The translations under genes were made by a program, and so were the position numbers. This document shows positions 36,806 through 48,671 of a stretch of 64,000 nucleotides of DNA, in pieces (within the stretch, counting starts at the first letter, position 1; the number at the start of each line of letters is the position of its first letter). The notes beneath the pieces are model-generated. The model ran no database searches and had not been told where the DNA came from. It saw only the letters and a program-made list of their open reading frames with translations. The stretch lies in assembly GCA_027604705.1 (NCBI GenBank), contig JADHYV010000002.1:1-64000 (forward strand), written 5' to 3'. This DNA is from Allomyces arbusculus (Eukaryota > Blastocladiomycota > Blastocladiomycetes > Blastocladiales > Blastocladiaceae).

Positions 36806-37147
36806 TCATTCGTCAAACGACAGATGTTGGCCCACGACGCATCCGGGCGCGTCGCGCGTCTCGGCGCCACAACAATCCCAAAACTTGGCCGGCCAGTTGT
36901 GTTCGAGGAGCGCCGCATACTTGTCGTCATTGAGCTCAAACGCGTAATGGTCGGCAGGGTGTGGGCGGCACACGAACATGTCGGAGTGGTAACGGCACCC
37001 GTGGACCTGCGCTGCGTCACGCGAGTTGTATTCTTGGTGGCAGCGACGGCAAATCGACATAGTGAAATGCGCGCTTGGAGCTGGAGTGGTTGACGACTGG
37101 ACCGAGAGCCGCTGGAACTTGTCGATCAGTTGTGCCTGTTGGGTCAT
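36806..37147 (-). CDS. Small CHORD-like zinc-binding protein
   Basis: One exon of 113 aa. After a short N terminus comes a Cys/His pattern: CRRCHQEY, CRYHSD, CRPHP, then DCCG followed by GCVVGQH. The order (CxxC, CxYH, CC, GC, H) resembles CHORD domains and similar small zinc modules known from fungi and plants, but the spacing is not a perfect CHORD. The start is the only good ATG. It could bind one or two zinc ions. It is convergent with CAF16 and divergent from USP39. Function is unknown. Confidence 0.7.
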   Translation of the reverse strand: MTQQAQLIDKFQRLSVQSSTTPAPSAHFTMSICRRCHQEYNSRDAAQVHGCRYHSDMFVCRPHPADHYAFELNDDKYAALLEHNWPAKFWDCCGAETRDAPGCVVGQHLSFDE

Positions 37148-37449
37148 TGGACGGTGGAGAGGCGAGCGCGCAGCCGGGTCGCGCGGATGCGTGTACTCTT
37201 GGTTGATGGAACTTGGAGCGAGACTTGATGTCGACGACGTCGCGTGCAGGGCGGCAACGTCGCCTTCGGTCTCGACGTGCTTTCGATTTTCTAGTGCGGT
37301 GGCACCGCATGCTGCTGCATCACAGCCGAGACGCGTCGAGCTGGAAAACGTGAAATCCCGGTGATCGTCTACCGCAGATCAAGTCTGCTTCTTTCGCAGA
37401 GCAGCCGCGGGCCGTTCGCAATACCGACCCCGAAATTTGACACATCACC

Positions 37450-39443
37450 ATGCCGGCCGACCCGACGCAACCGCCCGCAACAAGCTTTAACGGACCAATC
37501 GCGCCAGCCGTACCGGTAACGGAACCCTCTCGTCGCCGGCCACGACCCGACGACGACGACGCACCAGCGACCACCAGCGACCTGCAAGATGCCGCCAATG
37601 ACGACGATTGGGACCTCGGCGACGATGAGCAGCCGAAAACCAAGAAGGCGCGTACGCGCGACGCTGTTCGCGACGACGACCTGTACCTGGACACGATTAA
37701 TCGCAACGTGCTCGACTTTGATTTCGAAAAAGTGTGCTGCGTTTCGTTGAGCAATATCAACGTCTACGCATGCCTCGTGTGCGGAAAATATTTTCAAGGT
37801 AAAGTCGACCTGTTGGTCCAGGTTTGTCGTTGGCGGCTTGGATAGATCTGATCGTCGTAATTGCATCTAGGGCGCGGCAAAACGTCGCACGCCTACGTGC
37901 ACTCGCTCGACGAGGACCACCACGTCTTCATCAACCTCGCCACGCTCAAGTTCTACATTCTGCCTGACGGTTACCAGGTCTCGCACGCGTCGCTCACCGA
38001 TATTAAGGTGCGGCCGTGGACCCTCTCGCAATCTTGAACATCATTCTGGCTCGTCACGCTCACCCGTCTCCGCTTTTCAGTTCGTCATCAACCCGACCTT
38101 CACCGACGCGCAGGTGCGCGCGCTCGACACCAACCCGAAACCGGCCATGGACTTGTCCTACAAAAAGTACCTGCCAGGGTTCATTGGCATCAACAATGTC
38201 AAGGCCAACGACTACGTGAACGTGGTCTTGCAGGCGCTCGCACACGTGCGTCCGCTGCGCGACTTCTTTTTGCTGCAAAAGGAGGACGACCCGAAACAGT
38301 CGGAGCTCGTCAAGCGGTTTGGCCTGCTGATGCGCAAATTGTGGAGCCATCGCGCGTTCAAGGGCCAAGTCAGCCCGCACGAACTGCTCCAGGTCCCGTC
38401 TCTTTCTCTCTTTGCGGTCAACGTCATCTGCATTGAACTGACCGTGAGTCCGCCATGACCATTTTTCCAGGAAATCAACCGCGCGAGTAAACGTGCTTTC
38501 AAGCTGACCGAACAGGGCGACCCCGTGCAGCTGCTCAGCTGGCTGCTGAACGCGCTGCACACAAGCCTGGCCAAACGCGGCGGGCAACACCTGATCCACG
38601 ACGTGTTCCAAGGCTCGGTCGCGATTCAGAGCCAGAAGATTGCGCTTACGGCCGACGACCCGCAACAGCAGGCGCAGGGCGCGCTGTCGGCATTTGATGC
38701 CGACCAAGCCGTGACGGCAACACGAACGCCGTTCTTGATGCTCGCGCTCGACTTGCCGCCGCCGCCGCTATTCCAGGACGAGTTTGAGCGCAATATCATT
38801 CCGCAGGTCGCGCTCACGACGCTGTTGGACAAGTATTCGGGCAAAACGCCGAGGGTATGTGGGCCCCGTTTTAAGTTGTTTGAGCGCGTGGGGTGGAGAC
38901 TGACGGCGTTCGGGATGTTTGGTAGCAATACGGCGACACGGTCAAGACGTTCCAGATCACCAAGCTGCCGAGGTACCTGATTTTGCACATCAAGCGGTTC
39001 ACCAAGAACAGCTGGACGCTCGAAAAGAACCCGACAATTGTCAACTTCATGACCCAAGGGCTCGACATGAGTCCATGTACGTTTTATTGCTTCGTTTCTA
39101 GCTGTCGGCGCGCTCGTGCCGCTCATTTGTGTCGTGTTCCGTATCGTAGATGTCGCTGGGGCCACGTCGGTACTCAAGTACTCGCTTGTCGCCAACATTG
39201 TCCACGAGGGCAAGCCCGAGAATGGCCAGGGCGTCTACAAGTCGTTTGTATACCACCGCGCGCAGGCACAATGGTACCTGATCCAGGACTTGCTCGTCGA
39301 GGAGGTCATGCCGCAGATGGTATCCTTGGGTGAGAGCTGCCTACAGGTTCGTTGTCCCGCATTGGGCTCCGATCTCTTTCCTCCCTTACTAACCACTTCC
39401 TCTCGCGCCTATCGCATAGATTTGGGAACGAGCAGACGAGTAA
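37450..39443 (+). CDS. USP39: USP39/Sad1 splicing factor, inactive ubiquitin protease fold
   Basis: Seven exons (37450-37798, 37871-38007, 38081-38392, 38471-38854, 38926-39076, 39150-39346, 39420-39443) give 517 aa. An acidic N terminus leads into a zinc-finger UBP domain (SNINVYACLVCGKYFQGRG, then HAYVHSLDEDHHVF and the ILPDGY motif), then the USP fold (LPGFIGINNVKANDYVNVVL; LPRYLILHIKRFTKNSW; SLVANIVHEGKP; QMVSLGESCLQIWERADE). The catalytic Cys of active USPs is replaced by Asp in KANDYVN, as in USP39/Sad1. The protein is needed for assembly or stability of the U4/U6-U5 tri-snRNP before splicing. The last exon is 24 bp. The gene ends 93 bp from convergent IFT46. Confidence 0.93.
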
Positions 39444-39536
39444 TCGGAACCCAAAACCAAATGCATGCTCTCTCCAGTCCACAACACCCTGTCACCACCA
39501 TGGCCGTTGGCAGTCTCCCCGCTCCCGTCCACCTAC

Positions 39537-41426
39537 TCAAAACATGCGCCCACTACCGGCCTCGTCGCTCCCCACCGCCGGCCCCGGTCCCGCATTGAAA
39601 TGCTGGTTCTCGTTGAACGCCGCATACAAGTCGAACAGCGCGTGCAAAGAATCAATCAATGCGCGACTACCCGACCCGGGGTCCTTTGGCGGGTACGTCG
39701 GGACCCGCAACAGCGCACACGCGACTTTTGCCGTCTCTGCCAGCGGCATATTCAGTTCGGCCAGGAGACCGGGCCCGCCCGCCGTGTCGGTCACCGCGTC
39801 CAACAAACCCTGTACTTTTTCAGCGTCGGGTCCCAGTTCATCGTCCCAGGACATCATGAGCCGGTCGATCGGCGGGAACCGGCCGCGTGCGGGTGTGTAG
39901 GCCGCGGCGCCGCTCCGCGCGGTTGTCCATTCGGCACTGCTCGTGGATGCGATCCAGTCGTCAAGTTTCTTGGGCGGGTCCGTGGCCAGGATGCTGTGCA
40001 CGGTCGCGGTGCCCGCGGCACCCGGTTGCGTCGTGGTCTTGGAGAGCGACTTGAGCTGGTAGTGCAGGACTATGGAAGGGAATTGGGTGAGAACCATGAT
40101 ACGAGACTACTGAGAGCGGGCAGGTAACGAACCGGCCGGATCGCTCTGCTTAGCCGACGGCTCATCGAGAACCGTGATCCCGAGATCGTGGTAGAACGAC
40201 AGGTTGCCCTCAGCCGACGGCGCAATCGCGGCCGGGTCGGGCGTCGACGACGGGGTCGCGGCATTCACAGCCGATGCGATGCCCGGCGGCGGAATCTTGA
40301 TCATGGCCTCGAGATCGCCAATCGCCGGAATGTACTCGGGCAAGAACGGCTTCAAGTACGGGTCGAGCTCGACGGATTCGGGCTTGAATTGGTCAATGTA
40401 AGCAAAGAGCGCTTCGAGCTCGCTGTTGTTGATAGGCGGGCTGGCGGAGCGACGTGGTGAAGGTGGTCAGTTGGCGTTGCGTGCCGTGCGAAACAGGTTG
40501 AGCGTGAGGACGTACAAGTCGGTGCCGTGGTTCCACTCTTCCTCGGGGCTCTGGCGAATGAAGGATAAAAGCAGGTCAGGTCCCCGCCCAGAGCCTCACT
40601 CACGCGGAAAACGCAAACTGCGATGGTACCACGCTGTCGTCGTGCTCCGAGTCCCACAGCGCCTCTGAGTCGGTTCCATCGGCCAGCAAGTCAGCGGCAT
40701 GCGGCGACCCGCCATCTTCATGATCCTGGTAGCTGGGCCCGAGCTGGCTCGTCCTGGCCAGGCTCGAAGGAACCGTCGGACTGCTGTCGGCGGGCCGTGC
40801 CGCGGCCGCCTTGCCCGTGACCGACAGATCGTTAGCGGCGGCGCCGCGCTGCATCGAATTCGTGGACCCGGCAATCGCACGCGGGACGCCCGGCGGCGAC
40901 CGCGACCCACTCGTGCCAAGTGCAGCGTTCGACGCGCGACCGATGCCCGTCTTGGAGGAGCTGCTGTGCAGGTCGTAGTACATTTCCATTTGCGCTTGCC
41001 GTGCCAAGGACTCTGGATGTGCACGGGGTCGGTCGTCAGTCGACGTCGCTCTGAAACGGCGTGAGCGCAAATTTGTATCGCACCGTCGTCGAGCAACTGC
41101 TTCGTCTTGGCTGTGACCGGGCGGTGCTCCGACAACTCCGAATCCCCTTCCTCTTCCTCCTCGTCTTCCTCATCCTCCTCTTCACCGTCCGTATCGTCGG
41201 CCGTCGCGAGCGCTGCTGACCCCATGACGGCGAGCTTGCGGGCCAGGAGCGCGTCATGCTGCTCGATGCGGTCGCGCGTGCGCGCGCTCATGGCGCGGTT
41301 CAGTGTGCGCTCGACGGACCGCGCATAGTCAAGGTCGTTGCCGTCGTCGGTCGGGCCGGGACTCGGGCTTGCGCCGTCGGCGCTGTCGACGCCGGGTGAG
41401 TCGGATGTGGGCTGCAGGCGGTCCAT
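39537..41426 (-). CDS. IFT46: Intraflagellar transport protein IFT46
   Basis: Five exons (41426-41084, 41012-40604, 40548-40516, 40440-40133, 40069-39537) give 541 aa, longer than animal IFT46 because of a disordered N-terminal half with a Glu/Asp run (EEEDEEDEEEEEGD) also seen in the family. The core is diagnostic: NNSELEALFAYIDQFKPE, LKPFLPEYIPAIGDLEAMIK, LGITVLDEPSAKQSDP, LHYQLKSLSK, LDDWIAST, LHALFDLYAAFNENQHF. IFT46 is an IFT-B core subunit that carries outer dynein arm cargo into flagella. A 33-bp exon bridges the disordered part and the core; its acceptor (GCCAGAG) was chosen on phase. It follows MORN3 in the same orientation 213 bp away. Confidence 0.92.
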
Positions 41427-41638
41427 GTTGCTGGTGGTGGAATTGTTTTGCGGGGTCAAGCGGCGAGCTTGTTGCAGATGGAAAGCGAGAGTCGACGGTG
41501 TGTCGGCCAGACCAGGAACAGCGTCGATCAGCGGCTACCCTAACTGCAAAGACGACGCGGTCACGTGCCTGCTCAAGAAATGTATGTATTTGTCCTTCCC
41601 CCGCACCCTACGTCCGTCCGTCTTCAGTCCCTCGTCAG

Positions 41639-42811
41639 TCAGTACGTCGCCCCCGGGCGATAGTATCCGTCACCCTCGTCCGCGAGCGCGGCCCCGCTCC
41701 CGCCGGCCGGGTGGTCGGCCGCGAGCAGCAGCCGCTCGATGCGCTCCTGCATGATCTCCTGCCGGCGCGTCGCAAGGACGTCGACAGGGTCGGCGAGCTC
41801 CAGCTACGGGGGACCGAGGTCATTCAGTGGGCAGACGACATGAAGTTCGCTGAGAAAGAGCATACCACGGGGAGCTTGCATTTGTTGCCCGATGGTTCCG
41901 GTCCAGCGGCGCGTCCCGCGTTGCCGCGCGGCTCAATGTCGCGAATCATGCCGCACTTGGGCATGTCGGCGCTCCACTCGCCCTCGTAGACCTGGTGCCG
42001 CTGCCTGTAGAAGAACTTGCCGGGTCCCTCCTTCATGTCGTTGACAAAGATGCCCTCGAACCGATCGTGGTTGGCTAGTGCGGACCGATCCGTCCATTTC
42101 AGTCACTTGCCCAAGTCGTTCCTCCAATGCGCGAAGCAGAGTACGCACCCAACAACAGAATTCCCTGCCCATGCCGCTTATCCTGGCGCCACTCGCCGTC
42201 GTACCGCGCGCCATCGGCATAGTGCATCGTGCCCCATCCGCACCGCATCCCACCGACCCACTGGCCCTCGTACCGCGCGCCGTCTGGGTAATACGCCGTC
42301 CCGACCCCGTGCCGCTCGTCGTCCTGCCAGTCACCCACATAGATCTTGACCAGCGGTCCGTGCAGTCCCGCAGCCTCGTTGAGCTGCAGGTGCGGTTTTG
42401 GGTGGTTTGTGCGCAGGGCGTCGCGCGCCGTGCCCGGCTCCGGATCAGCGCGGACGGGGCTCTCGGCCGAGTGCGCGGGGACAGAGAGCGTCCCAAACCC
42501 GCCGCGCCGGCCGTTGATCCATTGGCCCTCGTAGACTTGTGACCGCCTCTTGTAGACTTGCACGCCTCGGCCTATTCATGACCCAAGACTCTTGGAGTCA
42601 GTGTCTGGTCGAGGTGCTGTGCGACGTGGTGGTGGTAGTGCAGGGACGCACCGTGGCGTTGGTTATTGAGCCACTCGCCTGTGTAGGTGTCGCCGTTGGT
42701 GAGGTAGACGGTCGCGTGCAGGCCCTTTTTCTTGCTTTTCTCGTCCTTGTCGTGCCAGTTCATGGCGGCCGAGGCGCCGCTGCCGCTCGTGGCCTTAGAA
42801 ATGGGCGGCAT
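41639..42811 (-). CDS. MORN3: MORN repeat protein 3, flagellar/axonemal type
   Basis: Four exons (42811-42652, 42571-42149, 42074-41866, 41803-41639) give 318 aa. MORN repeats occur in order: GDTYTGEWLNNQRHGRG, SQVYEGQWINGRRGGFG, KIYVGDWQDDERHGVG, ARYEGQWVGGMRCGWG, ARYDGEWRQDKRHGQG, DRFEGIFVNDMKEGPG and HQVYEGEWSADMPKCG. The start (WHDKDEKSKKKGLHATVY) and the post-repeat DPVDVLATRR match MORN3 (WDRKAQRNGLRSQVY, DPDGVLAEAL) rather than other MORN proteins. MORN3 is known from sperm and ciliated organisms. It sits just upstream of IFT46 in the same orientation and divergent from NOSIP. Confidence 0.87.
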
Positions 42812-43249
42812 CGCGGCGTCGCTAGAGTCGTGGGGGAGAGCCGGGTTGGGGGGATTTTTTGCAAACAGTCGCGCCGGTGTCGTCTGGATAGCCGTGTGTG
42901 CAATGGCAGCCGCGGTGCTTCACGGCGGCTGTACTGATCCGCGGGCTGGTCGTGCGCGATATTGGACGATCAGAGTAAGACGGTGCAAAGTGCGGGACGT
43001 TTTGGCGATCAAGTGTAAATCACGCAGAAATGACGTAGAACTCTTTCGTGCTTCTCGCTCAAGACCTCGCTCGTCCTGCTCATCCGCGCTGCCATTCCCC
43101 ACGTCCACGACGACGCGGTCCTAATCACGCACCCCAGTACTAGCAATCATCTGCAAGATCCCGTTCTCGAACGTGACCGGCTGCGACTTGTCCACCGCCC
43201 AGCGCCAACCGTATCTGCCAATTTTCCGTCCATCCAACCTGTCGTCATC
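42812..43249. promoter_or_regulatory. Divergent promoter between MORN3 and NOSIP
   Basis: 438 bp between two opposite start codons. No gene and no clear core motif. Confidence 0.45.
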
Positions 43250-44366
43250 ATGCCGCGGCACTCCAAGAATAACACGGCCTCAGCCGTCTTCACCTACGCC
43301 GAGCGCAGCAGGCTCAGCTACGGCACGCAAAAGGTGCAACCAACATGAATCAAGGCAATTGTATACCGCGGTTCGCAGTTCGCAGCTGACCACGACAATC
43401 TCGTGCTAGCAACGGCTCGGTAAGGACTCGAAGCGCAACTTTGACGACTGCTTTCAGTGCCTGCAGACCGCCGTCGACCCAATGTCGTGGTACGCCCTCG
43501 CTCGAAACTGCCCTCCCCTCCCTCGATCCCGGACTGATCCTCCAACCGATCAGCCCAGAGGGCCACATTTGCTGCAAGGAATGCATCTACGAGAGCATTC
43601 TCACGCAAAAGAAGGAGATCCAGGCGCACGCCAAGCTCGTTGCGCAGGCGCGCACCAAGGAGGAGGAAAAGGCGCGTGCCGAGCAGGAACAGAAGGCACT
43701 GAACCAGCTGGCGCAGGCGCAAGCAGCGATTTCGGTCACGGGGAACGATGCCGATGCGACGGTCGTCGAGAGCAGCGCGGTTGCAGGAGCCAAGAGGCCC
43801 GATTTGCCGTCGTTTTGGATTGTACGTTGCGGTCGCGCGTTCCTTTGAGACATTCATAAGCGCTTGATAGATTGACCGCTCGCTTCCCGCACTGTAGCCG
43901 TCATTGGCACCGTCCGTCGAAAAGGACGGACCTGACGTGCCCGAGCAGATGAAGAAGGAGGTCATGTGTCTGTCGAACACACCGCACCCGCTCGTCAGGT
44001 TCGTGCCGGTCTCGTCTTCGACCAGGAATGGGTCCGCGGACTCACCCCCAGTCCCTACCCGCGTCACGTAGCGCCAAGAAACTCTTTCCCGTCAAGTTCA
44101 CCAAGGACAAGACGACCAAAAAGTCCATGTGCCCGTCATGCAAAAAGCAGCTGACCAATGGCGTCAAAATGTCTGTGCTCAAGACGTGCGGCCATGTCCT
44201 GTGTGGCACGTGCGCGATCCAGTTTGTCAAGAGCAGTGGGCGATGCAACGTGTGCGATACCAAGTGCCGTGCCAAGGAAATTGTGCCGCTGCCGACCGAA
44301 GGGACAGGGTTCAGTTCGGCGGGGCCTGTCGAGGCCAAGCGGTACGATCACGCGTTCCAGGGATAA
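43250..44366 (+). CDS. NOSIP: NOSIP-type U-box/RING E3 ubiquitin ligase
   Basis: Five exons (43250-43333, 43410-43489, 43554-43821, 43898-43998, 44072-44366) give 275 aa. The N terminus is diagnostic (MPRHSKNNTASAVFTYAE, SYGTQKQRLGKDSKRNFDDC). A split RING/U-box follows (CFQCLQTAVDPMSCPEGHIC), interrupted by a charged coiled coil (KKEIQAHAKLVAQARTKEEE), then LPSFWIPSLAP. The second half, CPSCKKQL with CGHVLCGTC and CNVCDTKC, then GTGFSSAG, completes the fold. NOSIP is a nuclear E3 ligase associated with the spliceosome in animals and yeasts. The exon 2 donor was set at GTACGC on phase. Confidence 0.92.
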
Positions 44367-44836
44367 ACAGCGTTGCTGGTGGATCGATGTCGAGATGTGG
44401 CCGGGTGGAGAGTGCGAAGACAGCATATGGGAGCACGTTTGGAGAGGGGAAGCCCATCGCTCGTCTCGGTCCATGGGAGGGAGCTCAAGTCAGATTCCCG
44501 TTGGACCAGGGCGTACCGAGTCTGAGCAGGTGAGGGAAGATAAGTAGGTGCACGGAAAAAGGAAAAAAATCGCAAGAGAGAACGAAGTACGAACGACCAC
44601 CAACTTCACTCACCTTCAGCTTCATGTCGTGAAAATACGGTCACGACCTCGACCCCGGCAAGACCATCATTCTCGGCCTCACAACCCGACACCCACAAGA
44701 CAAAACTTGCTGCAATTGGCGCGAAATCAGCAAGGAACAGCTTCGTCGACCTCTCTTGACGCCCAATCACCCAACTCGAACGAACCCAACGCAGCTGCGC
44801 CTGATCCAACGCGTCCCATCCACCACCACTGCGACC
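44367..44836. promoter_or_regulatory. Intergenic region, promoter of VPS39
   Basis: 470 bp between two plus-strand genes, purine-rich at 44540-44600. No gene is supported. Confidence 0.45.
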
Positions 44837-47800
44837 ATGGCCGCATCCGTCACGTTCCGAGCCTTTGACCGCACGACTTTACTCGATTCGGGCCCAAAGA
44901 ATTCGTCCATCACGGCACTGTGCGCGACGGTCGATGGCACGCGGCTGTACATCGGCACCGCGCAAGGCGACGTCGCGCTGTACCACCTGCAACCGGGCAC
45001 TAGTCCGCGGCGCACGTCTTCGTCGACCATCGAGAGCATGCCCAAGTCGCCGTCGGTCGCGTCGGTCGCGTCGGTCGCGTCTGCTGCGTCGTCGGCGAAG
45101 GGCGATCGTTGTGTGCTCGTGAGCCATACACTGGGCGTGGCCAAGCGCGCCATCGACGATTTGGCGCTTGCGGACAATCACGACGCGATGTTGCTCTTGT
45201 CCGGTACGCTCAAACGTTGCATGTGTTGCAGGTTGGGACGGAGGACGGTGTGGTTGACCAAGAGCGGTACCAGACAGCACGCCGCACATATTCCGGCTGA
45301 GCACGCTCGAGCCCGTGCACGCCCTGCTCGACGCCAGGGCACCCATGTCGTTTGATGTGTTTTCGGCACCGGATACGCCCACGTTCCTGGTCGCACTGGG
45401 GTACCCGAAACGCGTATTGCTTCTCGAGCTCGACGAGAAGCTTGCGATAGTAGAGCGGGTGCGTTCATATCCCGTCATCGCGTTCGAACCGTCTTCCGCA
45501 ACTGATATACCCTGTTCGTATCACCAGAAAGAGTACCTTCTGCCCATCAACGCGCGGTCCATCTGCTTCCTGACCGAAGAAGCGCAATCCCTCGCGGTCG
45601 CTTCGTCCAAGGAAATCTCGATCCTGACGCTCGCAACGGGCGAACTCGTCTCGGTGCTCGTCTGGTCGCCGACCTCCTTCTCGCTCATGCTCTCGTCGAC
45701 GCCGCAGACTAAAGTATTTGCGCGCGCGCACGAACTGGTCGCGTTCAGCAACGCCAATGTGTTACGCATGGACGACACGACCGGCCGCGTGCGCATGGAC
45801 TGGACCGCCGTCCTCGACGATCTCGTGCGGTGCGGCCCGTACCTCGTGGGTCTCGTCGGCCAGAGATCCGTGCAGATCAAAGTCGGTCAGAAACTGGTCC
45901 AGACGATCGACCTGGTACCGACCGTGACCTCGCTCACCTGCGTCGACCGCGCACTCTTTGCGACCAACGGCTCCAAGGTATGGCAACTCGAGATGGTTCC
46001 GATCGACGCGCTCGTGGACCGCCTGATCGCCGACGCGCAATTCGAGCCGGCGATCGCGATCGTCGAAGCGTCCGACCTGGCCGTGGAAGAGAAGATTGCG
46101 CACGTGCGGTCGGTCCAGCTCGCCTACGCGCACCGCGTCTTTGCCAAGGGGAAATTCGAGGACGCCATGGCCGTGTTCCGCGACCTGTGTGCCCCACCCG
46201 ACGCCGTCCTGCAGTACTTTCCGTTCACGCTCGCGACCGCGTCGTCCTCGCCACCGTTACCGCGGCGGCCGGGCGCGGCCAAGACCCCCGCCGAGATTCC
46301 AGAGGCACGGCGCGCGCTCGCGCGGTTCTTGACGGAACGCCGGTCGATCCTGAACCGCCTCCGCGCGGCAGCGGCAAGTGGCGGCGCGACGGGCGGTGGC
46401 GCACAGAGTATTCTGGGTGGAGCGGCGGGCGGGTCGTTGCTCGGGAGTGTAGTCGGTGGTCGGATGCCGACGGCCGGGCCGGGGAGTATTTTGGCGTCAA
46501 CATCGTCGTTGTCGTCGGTGGCTCGCGATTATGTCGCGCGGATGAGCAATGAGCTGACGCCGGACGAAGTCGATAAGCAGTCGGTCGTCGTGGATACGGC
46601 GCTGTTGCGGCTGTATTTGCACGATCGGTCGGATTCGATGTTGGGGTCGCTGTTGCGCGTGCGCAACTACTGCGATGTCGAGTCGACGGTCGCGATTTTG
46701 ACGGAGTACCACGTACGTTGGTGCCGTGATCCACGCACCGATCTGCGTTCCGTGTTGGGATGGCGACATCAGACTGACCCGACTTGGTCCGACGAATTTA
46801 GAAATACTCGGAGCTGATCGACTTCATGTTCGCCAAAGGGCTACACGAGCGCGCACTTGACTTTTTGATGCAGTACGGCTCGTCACGTCGCGTGACCGCG
46901 TTGTGCTTGCCCCCCACTCACCCTGATCGCTTTGACATCAATTTCCCAGACAAGCCAGCAGCGCGACCGACGCCGCCGACCGGTGCGGCCCTCTGATCGC
47001 GTATCTGACGAAACTCGAGGCGCAACCCGAGCACCACGCGCTGATTTGGAGGTACCTCGGATGGGTCTTCCAAGCCGACGCGGCGCTCGCGCTCGACTAC
47101 GTCAAGCAAACACGGCTCGACTCGGGCGAAATCATCACCTTCCTGACCTCCCTCGCGCCGGTGCACCTGATCGACTACCTCGAGTTCATGATCGTCGAGC
47201 AAAAGCACCAGGCGCCGTACATTCACGAACAGTACATTCGCAATCTGGTCGAAATGATCGAGGAGGTGCGCGCGGATCATGGCGAGGATACGAGCGAGGT
47301 CGTGCCGCCGGTCCGTGGTGGGACGGACCAGGATATGGCCGCGGGAACGCCGGTGCCCGCGAGTCCGAGCGAGGAGTCTGCGGCGCTCGCGGGACTGCAT
47401 GCGCGGTTACTGCGGTTCCTGCGCGAGTCGCAGGCGTACGGCGCGGCGACGGCGCTGACCATGTTGCCAGCGCACGGGTACCACGAAGAGAAGCTGGTGT
47501 TGTACGAGCGGTTGGGGCAGTACGACCGCGTGTTGGATTTGTTGGTGGGAACGCTGCACGACGTGCAGCGCGCACAGGCGTACGGAACTCCTTGTCCCCC
47601 GTTGTTTTTTTCTTTCGATCCAACTTCCGCAACTGACTTTCTCCCCCTTCTCTCTCGGACATAGCGTCGTCGAACGCGTCAACGCCTTCCACGACGACCT
47701 CGTCCGCCACTGCGTCGCCGCGGGCACCGCGACCACCGTGGTTCTCGCCATGCTCGACAAGTACCTCGACCACCTCGATATGGCCGTGATCCTCTCGGCG

Positions 47801-48201
47801 ATCCCGGACTCACTCCCCGCCGTAAACGTCGCGGACTTGATCGCGCGCGCCGCGGCTCGGCTCGTCGCACAGGCACACAGTACCGCGGTCGTCAAGGACT
47901 TGGCGCTGCGCGAGCATCACTTGGCGCTCGTGCGCGTCGAGGCGATGCGCGCGGGCAGTGTGGCCGTCGGGGAGCGGTCGCTGTGTCCGGCGTGTGGCAA
48001 GAAGATTGGGAATAGGTGCGTTTGGCCGGGTTATTCGACGGGGGGGGGGGGGGGGGGCAAGGAAACTGACGATTGCGGATGCGTAGTGCCTGCTCGACGT
48101 GGTGGAACCGGCCGGTCGTCGTGCATTTCGGGTGCCGCACGAACGTGCCGCCGCCGACACCAACACCGGGCGGTGGGGCGGTGCGTGCGCTGTCGAGGTG
48201 A
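44837..48201 (+). CDS. VPS39: VPS39/Vam6 subunit of the HOPS tethering complex
   Basis: Seven exons (44837-45203, 45274-45458, 45528-46712, 46802-46881, 46950-47579, 47665-48015, 48087-48201) give 970 aa. A CNH-type beta propeller (ITALCATVDGTRLYIGTAQG, FLVALGYPKRVLLLEL, CFLTEEAQSLAVASSKEISI) is followed by helical solenoid repeats (LIADAQFEPAIAIVEASD, KYSELIDFMFAKGLHERALD, YERLGQYDRVLDLLVG) and the C-terminal zinc site CPACGKKIGN with VVVHFGC, as in animal VPS39. HOPS tethers Rab7/Ypt7 membranes for vacuole or lysosome fusion. The propeller holds a repeated Ser-Val-Ala insert. The boundary near 46881/46950 is uncertain; several donors are possible. Confidence 0.9.
45050..45086 (+). repeat. 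Short tandem repeat of GTCGGTCGC units in VPS39
   Basis: Three to four 9-bp units encode a repeated Ser-Val-Ala stretch inside a loop of the first propeller domain of VPS39. Confidence 0.8.
48040..48057 (+). repeat. Poly-G tract in the last VPS39 intron
   Basis: A run of about 18 G lies within intron 48016-48086, in the sense strand. Confidence 0.85.
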
Positions 48202-48671
48202 GATGAGGTGATGGTGGACATGTGGCTTCGGAACATGGCAATTTTGGGATTTTGTCGACGTCTTGTGTTCACAAAGGTAGAGATGGAGGCTTTAAATGGC
48301 CGCCCATGGAGCACGGAACGCGCTGCGCGACGCGACACGATGCCAGATGCTACGTCATGGGAGGCTTACTCACCAACAAACCAACCAACCAACCAACCGT
48401 TGCACGAAGAACACGCTCCGAAAGAACACCACAACCGTGTAGCTCTCTACGGCATACATACATTGTCTCAAGCCAAAAGATTAAAAAAAAGAATGACGGT
48501 ACAGGACATGGCTGAGCGAGGCAAGCCAAAAAGAAGATGTGCGCGGGGGGTCTGTCTTGAGGGGAAAGGGGTAAAAAATGCGAACGAGAGCAATACGAGG
48601 AAAAATAGAAATATGCGGCACGACCAACCATACGGGCGCGGCACAGCCGAGCACACGAGCGAGCGAGCCTT
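48202..48671. other. Convergent intergenic region, AT-richer
   Basis: It lies between the VPS39 stop (plus) and the MAPKK stop (minus). A (AACC)n-like run occurs at 48374-48398. No gene is supported. Confidence 0.5.
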
